Below are positions 42,845 to 51,052 of a stretch of 64,000 bases of DNA, piece by piece (positions within the stretch are counted from its first letter, which is position 1; each line of letters opens with the position of its first letter). A program made the translations under genes and the position numbers. The DNA is from Rhodanobacter sp. (GTDB taxonomy: Bacteria; Pseudomonadota; Gammaproteobacteria; Xanthomonadales; Rhodanobacteraceae), in contig JANJTA010000013.1 of the NCBI GenBank assembly GCA_024711345.1, positions 1 through 64,000 on the forward strand. Reading direction: 5' to 3'. The notes under the pieces were generated by a model. The model did no database searches. It saw only the letters and a program-made list of their open reading frames with translations, and was not told where the DNA came from.

Positions 42845-44733
42845 AATGGCAGCGGGCAATGCAGGCTGGCGCAGATCACCCGCAGCAGTTCCGCCTCCTC
42901 CACGCTGACCTGACCATCGGCGTGGACCGCGCGCAGCAGGGCCTGGATCACCAGCTCCTTGGCGGTCGGGCTCAGGCCGTCCAGATCGTCCAGCGCATGC
43001 TCGAACGGCGTCCGCCAGGCGGCCGGCGGCGGCGTCCACTCGATGGCCTCGCCGGGGAATGCCTGCTGCATGGCAAACAGCCATGCACGCTTTGCGCCGG
43101 CCTGGTCCGAACAACCGGCCGCAGCGACGACGGTGCAGACCAGGATCACGCTGCCGCGCGCCGCCGGAAGCTTCTTCACGCCATCGACCGGCGCGCGGCG
43201 CGGCGCACGCGCCTCGCTCAGCTGAATGCGCAGCAGCCGGGCCAGGCCGTATTCGTGGAGGTCGACCCGGCCATCCACCTTGACCAGATCGTCGAGCGCG
43301 CGCAACAAGGTCTGCTGGCGTCCGTCGGGCAATTGCCTGAGCGCGGGAAACGCCAGCGAGACCAGCGGCAGGCGCGCGATCGGCGCCAAGGCGGCGAGAG
43401 CGGAAGTCTGCGCCTGCACGGCGCGCTGCACGTCGTCGCCAAACGCATCGGCGACGATCCGGCGCTGTGCCGGCTGCAGCTCCGCCTCCGATGACAACGC
43501 CAGCGCCAGCATCACCGTCAGTGCGGACTCGGGCTGCTGCACGGCTTCGCTCAGGCTCGACGGCATCGCCTGCTGCACGGCCGCCGCACGCTGGAACGAC
43601 GGAACGGCCGCGGCCACGCCGCCGGCCAGCACGCCCGTCAGCATCGGTGGCAACGGCGACCCCGACCTGCGCGGCGCGTCGGAGGCGGCGGCCGCGGCGT
43701 TCGCCCGCGCAGTCGGTGGCGACGCCGCTTCGTGTTGCATCCCCGCCGCCATGCGCGCCAGGTCGACCTCCTTGAAGCTTGGCTCCAGCGCGCGGATGCG
43801 CTCGAGCAGGGGCGGATGGGTGGCGAACAGCGCGTTGAAACCGCCGGCCTCGCCGAACAGCATGTGCGCCACTTCCTGCTTGTTGGCCACCTGCAGGGCG
43901 GAGCCTTCGACGTCGATCGCGATCTTCTTCAGCGCACCGGCGAGACCGTGGGTCTGGCGGGTGAACTGCACGGCCGAGGCGTCCGCCAATGCTTCGCGCG
44001 AGCGCGCCACCGCGGCCTGGATCAGGCGCGCGAAGAAGTGACCGAGGTAGCCGACCACCATCAGCGCTGCGCCGATCAGCAACAGCTGGCTGCCGCCGCG
44101 ACGACTGCCGCGGCCGCCGAACTGCAGCAGCTTGCGCCCCGCCACCGCCAGCACCAGGATGCCGAACAGCAGGCCCATCAGGCGGATGTTGAGCCGCATG
44201 TCGCCATTCAGCACATGGCTGAACTCGTGCGCGATCACGCCCTGCAGCTCGTCGCGGCTGAGCTTGTCCAGGCAACCCCGGGTCACGCACACCGCCGCAT
44301 CGGAGCTCGAGTAGCCGGCGGCGAAGGCGTTGATGCCCGGCTCATCGGCCATCAGGTAGATGTCCGGCACCGGCACGCCCGACGCGATGGCGACTTCCTC
44401 GATCACGTTGCGCAGCCGGCGCAGCGACGGGTCGCCGGTATCCGGCGGCACCGCCACCGCACCGACGCTCTCGGCCACGGCCTTGCCGCCGGCGGACAGG
44501 CTCCTGATGCGGAACAGCGAGGCGAGTCCGATCCCGCCAATCACCGCAACGCTGCTGACCAGCAGCAGCGGCAGGTTCGACGCGGTCGGCTCGCCGTCGC
44601 CCGAGTGGTGGCCCACCGCGAGCCATACCACCGCGTCGATCGCCGCCACGATCGCCACCACCGCCAGCGCGAACAGCACCACCAGTCGCCGGCTGCTGCT
44701 GCGCACGCGCGCCTGTTGCGCAAAGAAATCCAT
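42841..44733 (-). CDS. M48 (HtpX-like) membrane metalloprotease with C-terminal extension
   Basis: A 630-residue inner-membrane zinc protease. Two helices (about 20-40 and 55-72) precede the protease domain with the HExxH motif in VIAHEFSHVLNGD (about 168-172) and the downstream Glu in SREALADASAVQFTRQ; two more helices lie between them. Beyond residue ~330 there is an extra ~300-residue region not found in HtpX, with two similar acidic helical stretches (LDDLVKVDGRVDLHEYGLARLLRIQL and ALLRAVHADGQVSVEEAELLRVI) resembling TerB-type repeats. The gene follows lemA by 42 bp; a lemA-M48 pair is common. Stop lies in a GTAGGAGC repeat. Confidence 0.9.
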   Translation of the reverse strand: MDFFAQQARVRSSSRRLVVLFALAVVAIVAAIDAVVWLAVGHHSGDGEPTASNLPLLLVSSVAVIGGIGLASLFRIRSLSAGGKAVAESVGAVAVPPDTGDPSLRRLRNVIEEVAIASGVPVPDIYLMADEPGINAFAAGYSSSDAAVCVTRGCLDKLSRDELQGVIAHEFSHVLNGDMRLNIRLMGLLFGILVLAVAGRKLLQFGGRGSRRGGSQLLLIGAALMVVGYLGHFFARLIQAAVARSREALADASAVQFTRQTHGLAGALKKIAIDVEGSALQVANKQEVAHMLFGEAGGFNALFATHPPLLERIRALEPSFKEVDLARMAAGMQHEAASPPTARANAAAAASDAPRRSGSPLPPMLTGVLAGGVAAAVPSFQRAAAVQQAMPSSLSEAVQQPESALTVMLALALSSEAELQPAQRRIVADAFGDDVQRAVQAQTSALAALAPIARLPLVSLAFPALRQLPDGRQQTLLRALDDLVKVDGRVDLHEYGLARLLRIQLSEARAPRRAPVDGVKKLPAARGSVILVCTVVAAAGCSDQAGAKRAWLFAMQQAFPGEAIEWTPPPAAWRTPFEHALDDLDGLSPTAKELVIQALLRAVHADGQVSVEEAELLRVICASLHCPLPL

Positions 44734-44775
44734 GCAAGCTCCCGCAGTGCGCCACGACGTGCGGCGCGGCGGCGA

Positions 44776-45363
44776 TCAGCCGAAGGAAACCTTCGGCGCC
44801 TCGCGCACGGCCGGGTTGTCGATCGCGAGCGGCTCGGCCGCGGCAAAGCCGAAGCCGTTCGCCACGAACGAGGCGGGAAAGACCTCGCGCTTGTTGTTGT
44901 AGGTCAACACCGAATCGTTATAGGCCTGCCGCGCGAACGCCACCCGGTTTTCCGTGGAGGTCAGCTCCTCGGAGAGCTGCATCATGGTCTGGTTCGCCTT
45001 GAGGTCGGGGTACGCTTCCTGCAGCGCGAACAAATGCCCCAGGGTCTGGGTCAAGGCGTTCTCGTTGCTGGCCAGCTGCTGCATCGCGGACGGGTCGCCC
45101 GGCTTGGCCTTCGCGCCGGCCAGCCCGCTGACCGCCGCGTTGCGCGCCTGCACCACCGCCTCGAGCGTGCCGCGCTCGTGCGCCAGGTAGCCTTTGGCGG
45201 TCTCCACCAGGTTCGGAATCAGGTCGTGGCGACGCGTGAGCTGCACGTCGATCTGCGCAAACGCGTTCTTGAACGCATTGCGCGAAGTGACCAGTCCGTT
45301 GTAGATCGCCACGAAGTACAAGACAATCAGAATGATGATCGTCAGAAAAATGATCAGGCCCAT
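44776..45363 (-). CDS. lemA: LemA family protein
   Basis: A 195-residue membrane-anchored helical protein with the LemA pattern: N-terminal helix (about 3-22, IIFLTIIILIVLYFVAIYNG), then NAFAQIDVQLTRRHDLIPNLVETAKGYLAHE and the late QAYNDSVLTYNNKREVFPASFVANGFGF. Function is not established; it is usually co-transcribed with M48 proteases, as here. The start is set by the membrane helix following the ATG at 45363. Divergent from the serine hydrolase gene (57 bp). Confidence 0.95.
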   Translation of the reverse strand: MGLIIFLTIIILIVLYFVAIYNGLVTSRNAFKNAFAQIDVQLTRRHDLIPNLVETAKGYLAHERGTLEAVVQARNAAVSGLAGAKAKPGDPSAMQQLASNENALTQTLGHLFALQEAYPDLKANQTMMQLSEELTSTENRVAFARQAYNDSVLTYNNKREVFPASFVANGFGFAAAEPLAIDNPAVREAPKVSFG

Positions 45364-45420
45364 CGTCACGCTCCCCCTCCGAAGGCGCATCCCCAAGCGC
45401 CGGAACCACGTCAGAATACC

Positions 45421-46752
45421 ATGCAGTTTCAGAACATCTTCCTGCTGATCGCCGCGGCGCTGGGGCTGGCTTGCACGCCACTGCGAGCTGCCGCATCGCT
45501 CGCCCCGCCGGCATCCGCCGCGCTGTCGACCAGCGTCGGCAATGCGCCGCAAAAGCTGCCGGCGGCGCGCGTCAAACAGACGCTCGCGGACTACCAGCAC
45601 TGGCTGAACCGCCTCGCCCAGCGCGATGCCGTGGCCGGCCTGGCCACGGCGGTGGTGATCGACGACAAGGTGGTGTTCGAAGGCACCGTCGGCTATGCCG
45701 ATGCCGCCACCAAGCAGCCGATCAAGCCGGACACCGTGTTTCGCCTCGCCTCGCTGTCCAAGGCGTTCGCCACCGCCATTGCCGGCCTGCTGGTCGACGA
45801 CGGCAAGCTCGACTGGGACACCAAGCTGGTCGACGTGCTGCCGTACTTCAAGCTGAAGGACATGCAGGCCGCCTCGCAGGCCACCGTCGGCGACATCCTG
45901 GGGCAACGGCTGGGCCTGCCGCGCAACACCTACGACAACATGCTGGAAGGCGACACTTCGTACGAAGAGCTGGTGCGCAAGCTGGACGAGGTCAGCATGG
46001 TCTGCGGCGTGGGCCAATGCTACGGCTACCAGAATGTCGCCTTCAGCATGATCGGCGACGTGGTGCTCGCGCGCACCGGCGACTTCTTCTATCGCCAGGT
46101 GGACAAGCGCATCTTCTACCCGCTGGGCATGACCACAGCCAGCTACGGCCGCGCCGCGCTGGAATCGAGCAAGAGCTGGGCACGCCCACACCGCGCCACC
46201 AGCCGGGGCTGGGCACCGTTCGATCCGAACGAAACCTACTACCGGGTGGCGCCGGCGGCCGGCGTCAACGCCAGCCTGCGCGACATGGAGAAATGGCTGA
46301 TCGCGCAGATGGGCGGTCGCCCGGACGTGTTGCCCACCGCGCTGCTGGACACGCTGCACAAGCCCGGCGTCGCCACCCCCAGCGAACTGCACGCCACGCC
46401 CTGGCGCCGCGAGCGGCTGAGCGGCGCGTACTACGGGCTCGGCTGGCGGGTGTACGACTACGGCGGCGAAACGCTGATCTACCACGCCGGCGCCGTCGCC
46501 GGCTACCGCACCATGATCGGCTTCTTCCCGAAGTACCGCGTCGGCGTGGTCACCCTGTGGAACTCCACCGGCCCCACGCCAAGCGGGCTGATGCCGATGG
46601 TGTTCGACGACCTGCTGGGCCTGCCGCACGTGGACTGGGCCAATCTCGACGGGGCCGCCAAGCCGGTGGCGCAACCGCGTCCAAAGGCAAAGGCCAAGGC
46701 CAAGGCCAAAGCGAAACCCCGCGTGCATCGTCGCACGCCGCGGCAGCGCTGA
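45421..46752 (+). CDS. Exported serine hydrolase (beta-lactamase class C fold)
   Basis: A 443-residue secreted or periplasmic enzyme with a signal peptide (about 1-25). Active-site motifs of the class C/PBP4* fold are present: SxxK as SLSK at 111-114 (Ser111), YxN as YQN at 203-205, and an HxG-type third motif in YHAGAVAGY. Substrate may be a beta-lactam, D-peptide or ester. Unusually, the last ~25 residues are a basic tail of Lys-Ala repeats (KAKAKAKAKAK then PRVHRRTPRQR), absent from the family and of unknown use, perhaps for binding an acidic surface. Not part of an operon. Confidence 0.9.
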   Translation: MQFQNIFLLIAAALGLACTPLRAAASLAPPASAALSTSVGNAPQKLPAARVKQTLADYQHWLNRLAQRDAVAGLATAVVIDDKVVFEGTVGYADAATKQPIKPDTVFRLASLSKAFATAIAGLLVDDGKLDWDTKLVDVLPYFKLKDMQAASQATVGDILGQRLGLPRNTYDNMLEGDTSYEELVRKLDEVSMVCGVGQCYGYQNVAFSMIGDVVLARTGDFFYRQVDKRIFYPLGMTTASYGRAALESSKSWARPHRATSRGWAPFDPNETYYRVAPAAGVNASLRDMEKWLIAQMGGRPDVLPTALLDTLHKPGVATPSELHATPWRRERLSGAYYGLGWRVYDYGGETLIYHAGAVAGYRTMIGFFPKYRVGVVTLWNSTGPTPSGLMPMVFDDLLGLPHVDWANLDGAAKPVAQPRPKAKAKAKAKAKPRVHRRTPRQR

Positions 46753-46824
46753 ACCGCTGGCCTGGAAACGAAAGGCGGCGCATGCGAAACATGCGCCGCC
46801 CGTCCTGCCGCACTTGCGCCGCGA

Positions 46825-47853
46825 TCAGAGCTTGAACTCGATCCGCTGCTGCTTGACGCTGGAAACCGCCACGCCATCCTTCATCGCCGGATTGAAGCGG
46901 TAACGCTCCACCGCGTCGACCGCGGCGCGGTCGAAGACATGCCGCGGCTGCGACTCGACCACCTTCACGTCGCTGGTCGTGCCGTCGGGATCGACCGTGA
47001 ACGACACCACCACCCAGCCTTCCTGGCGGGCGCGCATCGCGGCCGTGGGGTAGCGTGCGGGGGCGCCCTTTACCAGTACCGCCGCCACGGTCGCGGCAGC
47101 TGCATTGCCACCGCCGTCCGCCGCCGCGGTAGCGGTACCGCCACCGGCCGCCGGCGTCGCACCGGACTGCTGCGCCGTGCGCGACTGCTCCGCCTTCTGC
47201 TGCGCGGCCAGCTGGGCCTTCTGCTGCTCGGCCAGCTGATCCGCCGCCTGCTTCTCCGCCGCGGCCTTCTGGGCGGCCAACTGCGCGGCCTTCTCCTGCT
47301 CGCTCGCCAGCTGCTGCTGCTTGTCCAGCGTCTTGCGCTGGGCGTCCAGCTTGGAACGCAGGATGGTCAGCGTGAAGTTGGCCGGATCGGCCTTCGCCAG
47401 CAGCTCGATCTGGCGTTGCGCCTCGCCGAGGTCACGCGAGTTGATCGCCTGCTCGGCGGAGCTGGCCGCGAACGGGAACGTCTCGCGCAACGCGTCGGAA
47501 GCCACCTTGTTGCCGGGGTCCTTTTCCAGCACGCGCAGGTAGAACTCGAAGGCGTTGTTGCCGGTCGGCGCCAGGTAGCGCTGCTCGTTCATGGCGGTAC
47601 GCGCCTCGGCCAGCAGCTGATTCAGATCCATCGCCGCCACGTTGGCCGGCGGCGGCGCCGCCCGTGTCGCGGTGGAAACCGGCGTGGACGGATGACCGCC
47701 CGCATCGGCCATGATCAGGTCCTGATGCGGCTTGATGATAAGGAACCACGCGCCCACGGCGAGCAGGGCAAAAATGGCGAGGATGGCAATGACCAGCGGC
47801 CGAACGGCCCCGCGCGCATGCCGGCGCGTATCGAGTATGTATCGGGTATCCAT
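46825..47853 (-). CDS. Energy transducer TonB-like protein
   Basis: A 342-residue inner-membrane protein: cytoplasmic N-terminus, one helix (about 19-39), a periplasmic helical region with TPR-like stretches (about 75-165), a Gln/Ala/Lys-rich coiled coil (166-225), a Gly/Ala linker, and a C-terminal TonB domain (APARYPTAAMRARQEGWVVVSFTVDP ... PRHVFDRAAVDAVERYRFNPA). It can energise outer-membrane receptors such as the one at 9983-12913, but the long central region and absence of exbBD next to it leave the partner open. Confidence 0.9.
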   Translation of the reverse strand: MDTRYILDTRRHARGAVRPLVIAILAIFALLAVGAWFLIIKPHQDLIMADAGGHPSTPVSTATRAAPPPANVAAMDLNQLLAEARTAMNEQRYLAPTGNNAFEFYLRVLEKDPGNKVASDALRETFPFAASSAEQAINSRDLGEAQRQIELLAKADPANFTLTILRSKLDAQRKTLDKQQQLASEQEKAAQLAAQKAAAEKQAADQLAEQQKAQLAAQQKAEQSRTAQQSGATPAAGGGTATAAADGGGNAAAATVAAVLVKGAPARYPTAAMRARQEGWVVVSFTVDPDGTTSDVKVVESQPRHVFDRAAVDAVERYRFNPAMKDGVAVSSVKQQRIEFKL

Positions 47854-48233
47854 GGTCTCTCACTGAGTATCGACAGATGCCCGCGCTTTTTCCCCCTGTC
47901 CATCCAGGAGCGGCGAATCCCCGGATTCGCCGCGGCGCGGATATGCAGAAGGTAACTCCAACGGGGCGGTACGGCAAATCACGCGCGCGGTCACGGCAGC
48001 GGCCGGAAATCCGCTTCGGGCAAGCGTTGCCGGAGGCATCGCCGGCGGCACAGGCGAGGCGGCCGCGCAGGGGAAAAGCGGGGGCACGGTCGGGGCAGGC
48101 GAAATTTTCCGGCCCCTGAAACGAAGCGTCCCGGCCAGGCCGGGACGAAGGCTTCTCGAAGTACTCTCCCCGCGCTGGGCACCGCGGGGAGAGAAGTCGA
48201 TGGCTAATCTTATTGTGGGTGTCGCGTGTCGCC
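47854..48233. other. Intergenic region with hairpins between metJ and tonB-like gene
   Basis: No gene is seen in these 380 bp. Three clear inverted repeats are present: GCGGCGAATCC with its exact complement (47910-47933) in the leader of the TonB-like gene, CGTCCCGGCC/GGCCGGGACG (48126-48146), and CTCTCCCCGCG with complement (48165-48194) downstream of metJ on the minus strand. The last lies about 40 bp after the metJ stop and may be its terminator, although no T-run follows. Confidence 0.6.
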
Positions 48234-48767
48234 TTACTTCTTCGCTTTGGTCTTCGCAGTCTTGGTGGCCTTCACCACCTTGGCCGGTGCAGCTTTCTTG
48301 GCGGCGGCCTTCTTCGGCGCAGCCTTCTTCGCGACCTTCTTCACCGCGGCCTTCTTGGCGGCCGCCGGTTTCTTGGCGGCGGCTTTCTTGGCCGGCTTCT
48401 TGGCGGCAGCCTTCTTGGCGGCCGGCTTCTTGGCAACCGGCTTCTTGGCGGCGGCCTTCTTCACGGCGGGTTTCTTGGCGGCGGCCTTCTTGGCGGCCGG
48501 TTTCTTTGCAGCGGATTTCTTGGCAGTGGCCATGGTTCGTCTCAGCTCCTCATCAGTTGGCAGTGGTTGCCCAGTAAAAGCGTGCAGGAACGCCTCGACC
48601 AACACATCGCTGTTGGTGGCGTGCCGAAGGTTGTTCACTTGGCGGTGGGTGCGCAAATCGGAAAGCCGCCGCAGCACATGCAGCGGAATCGAGACAGTGA
48701 TCTTGCGTACTGCGTTGGCCTTTTCACCGTGCTCGACATACGGCTTGATGTACTTCGTTGTCGCCAT
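48234..48767 (-). CDS. metJ: MetJ repressor fused in frame to a histone-H1-like Lys/Ala tail
   Basis: SAM-dependent repressor of methionine genes by family. Residues 1-78 match E. coli MetJ closely: [23 protein letters not shown] (the ribbon that reads DNA, with Lys and Thr conserved), then [15 protein letters not shown] and [13 protein letters not shown] (helices A and B, dimer and SAM site). E. coli MetJ continues with a C-terminal helix to 104 residues; here that part is missing. From residue 79 the frame runs on for ~99 residues of Lys/Ala/Pro repeats (AAKKPAAKK type), like bacterial histone H1/AlgP tails. No stop or frameshift separates them. Met-box pairs lie at its promoter (48925-48940) and at metX, so both ends of the circuit are visible. 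An in-frame ATG at 48533, with GAGGAG 12 bases before it, could also give the tail alone. Confidence 0.92.
   Translation of the reverse strand: MATTKYIKPYVEHGEKANAVRKITVSIPLHVLRRLSDLRTHRQVNNLRHATNSDVLVEAFLHAFTGQPLPTDEELRRTMATAKKSAAKKPAAKKAAAKKPAVKKAAAKKPVAKKPAAKKAAAKKPAKKAAAKKPAAAKKAAVKKVAKKAAPKKAAAKKAAPAKVVKATKTAKTKAKK
48236..48530. repeat. Degenerate tandem DNA repeats encoding the Lys/Ala tail
   Basis: The 3' half of metJ is built of imperfect units around TTCTTGGCGGC (plus-strand view), which encode AAKK/PAKK steps. Such repeats can change length by slippage, so the tail length may vary between strains. Any change by whole codons would keep the frame. Confidence 0.7.
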
Positions 48768-48904
48768 GAAAACCCATTCCCCGTGATCTGTTGCGAAAGC
48801 TATCCCCGAAGATTTCGGCTGTCAATTGATTTTAGTCATCAAATCAACCCCGTTCCAACCGCCCCAAATCGGCCCCAGGCCTTCCGCAACAAGGCTTTCG
48901 GGGC

Positions 48905-48940
48905 ATTATCGGCATTAATCAAATAGACGTCTGGACGTCC
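48905..48940 (-). promoter_or_regulatory. Putative metJ promoter with two met boxes over the -35 region
   Basis: Two contiguous 8-bp units, AGACGTCT (48925-48932, 8 of 8) and GGACGTCC (48933-48940, 6 of 8), form a minimal MetJ operator. On the minus strand a good -10 (GATAAT, 48910-48905) lies 14 bp downstream, which places its -35 inside the boxes. MetJ bound here would block its own promoter. The leader to the ATG would be about 130 bases. Confidence 0.7.
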
Positions 48941-49319
48941 ATAATATTTCCTTCCTTAAATACGCCTTACTCCTGAAACCGTTGGTACACAACGATTTCA
49001 AGGCCAATAGCCGCAACGCTCACTGAAACGACCATCGAACGAAGCCTGCGGCACGAAGCGTTTTCCGGGTCGCCGACAGGTTGCTCGCAGATGAACGGAA
49101 CACGACCGGAACGGGCCCGATTCGCGTCCTGGCCAGGCGAAAAAAATTTCCCGCGGCCGCCCCGTCCGGACCCTGGCGAGGCGAATGGAAGGCGTGGCGT
49201 CGGTCGCGGCGACCTCGCGCCGGATGAGCGCGCGAAGTGATCGCTGACAGCGCTGCGTCGACTAGATGCGCCTGCGCAACACCCGTCGCGCGCACCTCGC
49301 GCGCAGCGATCACCGCGGC
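48941..49319. other. Intergenic region between metJ promoter and gcvH
   Basis: No convincing gene in about 380 bp. One imperfect hairpin, GAAACCGTTG with CAACGATTTC (48975-48999), and a run CGAAAAAAATTT (about 49138) are visible. A 97-codon minus-strand frame (49020-49313) has no family features and unbiased composition. Confidence 0.6.
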
Positions 49320-49351
49320 AAAAACGACGCCGGCCGCACAGGGCGGCCGGC
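49320..49351 (-). terminator. Rho-independent terminator after gcvH
   Basis: On the minus strand a 9-bp stem (GCCGGCCGC with its complement, 49351-49329) is followed after GTCG by TTTTT. It lies 27 bp beyond the gcvH stop. Confidence 0.85.
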
Positions 49352-49377
49352 AGGGTGAAGCATGATCGCGCGCGACT

Positions 49378-49773
49378 TCAGTGGTCTTCGTTCTCGACCA
49401 GTTCCTGGTAGTCGTTGGCGTCGAGCAATTCGCCGAGCTCGGCGCGATCGCTGGGGCGCACCAGGAAGATCCAGCCTTCGCCGAAGGCGTCTTCGTTGAT
49501 GGTCTCGGGCTTGTCGTTGAGCAGCTCGTTGACCGCGACCACCTCGCCGGACACCGGCGAGTAGATGTCCGAGGCGGCCTTCACCGATTCCACCACGGCG
49601 GCGCCGCTGCCCGCCTTCACGGCGGAGCCGACTTCCGGCAGCTCGACGTAGACCAGGTCGCCGAGCTGGTCCTGCGCGTGGTCGGAGATGCCCACCCGGA
49701 CCAGGCCGTCGTCTTCGGCGCGGGCCCACTCGTGGGACTTGAGGAATTTCAGATCGCCGGGAATCTCGCTCAT
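49378..49773 (-). CDS. gcvH: Glycine cleavage system H protein
   Basis: Lipoyl carrier that shuttles the aminomethyl group between the P, T and L proteins in glycine breakdown to CO2, ammonia and one-carbon units. The 131-residue product has the lipoylated lysine in [20 protein letters not shown] and the family ends ([33 protein letters not shown]). The start at 49773 is set by homology; a longer frame adds nothing. It follows gcvT by 91 bp. No gcvP lies nearby. Confidence 0.96.
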   Translation of the reverse strand: MSEIPGDLKFLKSHEWARAEDDGLVRVGISDHAQDQLGDLVYVELPEVGSAVKAGSGAAVVESVKAASDIYSPVSGEVVAVNELLNDKPETINEDAFGEGWIFLVRPSDRAELGELLDANDYQELVENEDH

Positions 49774-49864
49774 GATCGGGGTCCAGTCATTGGGTTGGGT
49801 CGGGTTGCCGGCGGTGATTCTAGCCATATCCGCCGTTGGAAAAACGTGTCGCGCAAGGTATCGC

Positions 49865-50965
49865 TCAGATCCCTTCGCAGGGCTTGCCGTCACGCACGAA
49901 CGGGTATTTCACCAGCCGCACCGGCATTTCGCGGCCGCGGATGTCCACGCGGATCGCGCCCGGTTCGCCGGCGGGGATGCGCGCGAACGCCACCGCCTTG
50001 TCGAGGGTCGGGGCGAAGCTGCCGGAAAGGATCTCGCCCTCGCCGTTGGCGGTGAGCACCTTCTGGCCGTGGCGCAGCACGCCCTTCTCGTCCAGCACCA
50101 GGCCGACCATCACGCGCGGCACGCCGGCGGCCTTCTGCGCCTCCAGCGCGGCGCGACCGATGAAGTCGCGGCCTTCGTCCAGCGCGATGGTCCAGCCGAG
50201 GTTGGCTTCCCACGGTGACACGTTCTCGTCCATGTCCTGGCCGTACAGGTTCATGCCGGCTTCCAGCCGCAGCGTGTCGCGCGCACCGAGGCCGGCCGGC
50301 TTCACGCCGGCGGCGGCCAGCGCCTCCCACAGCGCGACGGCATGTTCGGCCGGCACCATGATCTCGAAGCCGTCCTCGCCGGTATAGCCGGTGCGCGCCA
50401 CGAACAGCGGCATGCCGTGCGGCCCCTGCGCCGCGGCGGCGGCGAACTTGCCCAGCTTCTCGATGCGCGGGCGGTCCACCTCGTGCAGCAGGCCGAGCAC
50501 CCTGGCGCGCGCATGCGGGCCCTGCACCGCGATCATGGCGAACTCGGGGCGTTCCTTCACGTCGACGCCGAAGGCCTGTGCCTGCTTTTCGATCCAGGCC
50601 AGGTCCTTGGCCCGGGTGGCGGCGTTCACCACCAGGCGGTAGAACTCGTCGCCAAGGAAGTACACGATCAGGTCGTCGATCACCCCGCCGCGCTCGTTGA
50701 GCATGCACGAGTAAAGCGCCTTGCCGTGCACCTTCAGCTTGTCCACGCTGTTGGCCAGCAGATGGCGCAGGAAATCCTTCGTGCGCGCGCCGTGCAGGTC
50801 GATCACCGTCATGTGCGAGACGTCGAACATGCCGGCGTCGCGGCGCACCGCGTGGTGCTCCTCGATCTGCGAGCCGTAGTTGATCGGCATGTCCCAGCCG
50901 CCGAAGTCGACCATGCGCGCGCCGAGCGCGCGGTGGGTGGCGTTGAGTACGGTCTTCTCGGTCAT
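49865..50965 (-). CDS. gcvT: Glycine cleavage system T protein (aminomethyltransferase)
   Basis: Transfers the methylene group from lipoyl-GcvH to tetrahydrofolate. The 366-residue product, normal length, shows the folate-binding pattern [44 protein letters not shown], a [13 protein letters not shown] segment and the [16 protein letters not shown] stretch. No glycine riboswitch is visible upstream. Forms a gcvT-gcvH unit on the minus strand. Confidence 0.96.
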   Translation of the reverse strand: MTEKTVLNATHRALGARMVDFGGWDMPINYGSQIEEHHAVRRDAGMFDVSHMTVIDLHGARTKDFLRHLLANSVDKLKVHGKALYSCMLNERGGVIDDLIVYFLGDEFYRLVVNAATRAKDLAWIEKQAQAFGVDVKERPEFAMIAVQGPHARARVLGLLHEVDRPRIEKLGKFAAAAAQGPHGMPLFVARTGYTGEDGFEIMVPAEHAVALWEALAAAGVKPAGLGARDTLRLEAGMNLYGQDMDENVSPWEANLGWTIALDEGRDFIGRAALEAQKAAGVPRVMVGLVLDEKGVLRHGQKVLTANGEGEILSGSFAPTLDKAVAFARIPAGEPGAIRVDIRGREMPVRLVKYPFVRDGKPCEGI

Positions 50966-51052
50966 CGCGGGGCGCCTTGCGGGGGGAAGTCCCGCATTAT
51001 CGCCGCCGGCACCGGGCAATCCAAGCCGGGCGCGGCCGTTGGCCGCGGCGCG

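Noticed and set aside
48236..48530. Tandem repeats resembling a CRISPR array
   Set aside because: Units are short, degenerate and in frame, and encode the Lys/Ala tail; there are no spacers.
49020..49313. 97-codon minus-strand frame between metJ and gcvH
   Set aside because: No ribosome-binding site, no family likeness and composition like non-coding GC-rich DNA.
50966..51052. Glycine riboswitch upstream of gcvT
   Set aside because: Only 87 bp to the cysNC end and none of the conserved blocks are present.
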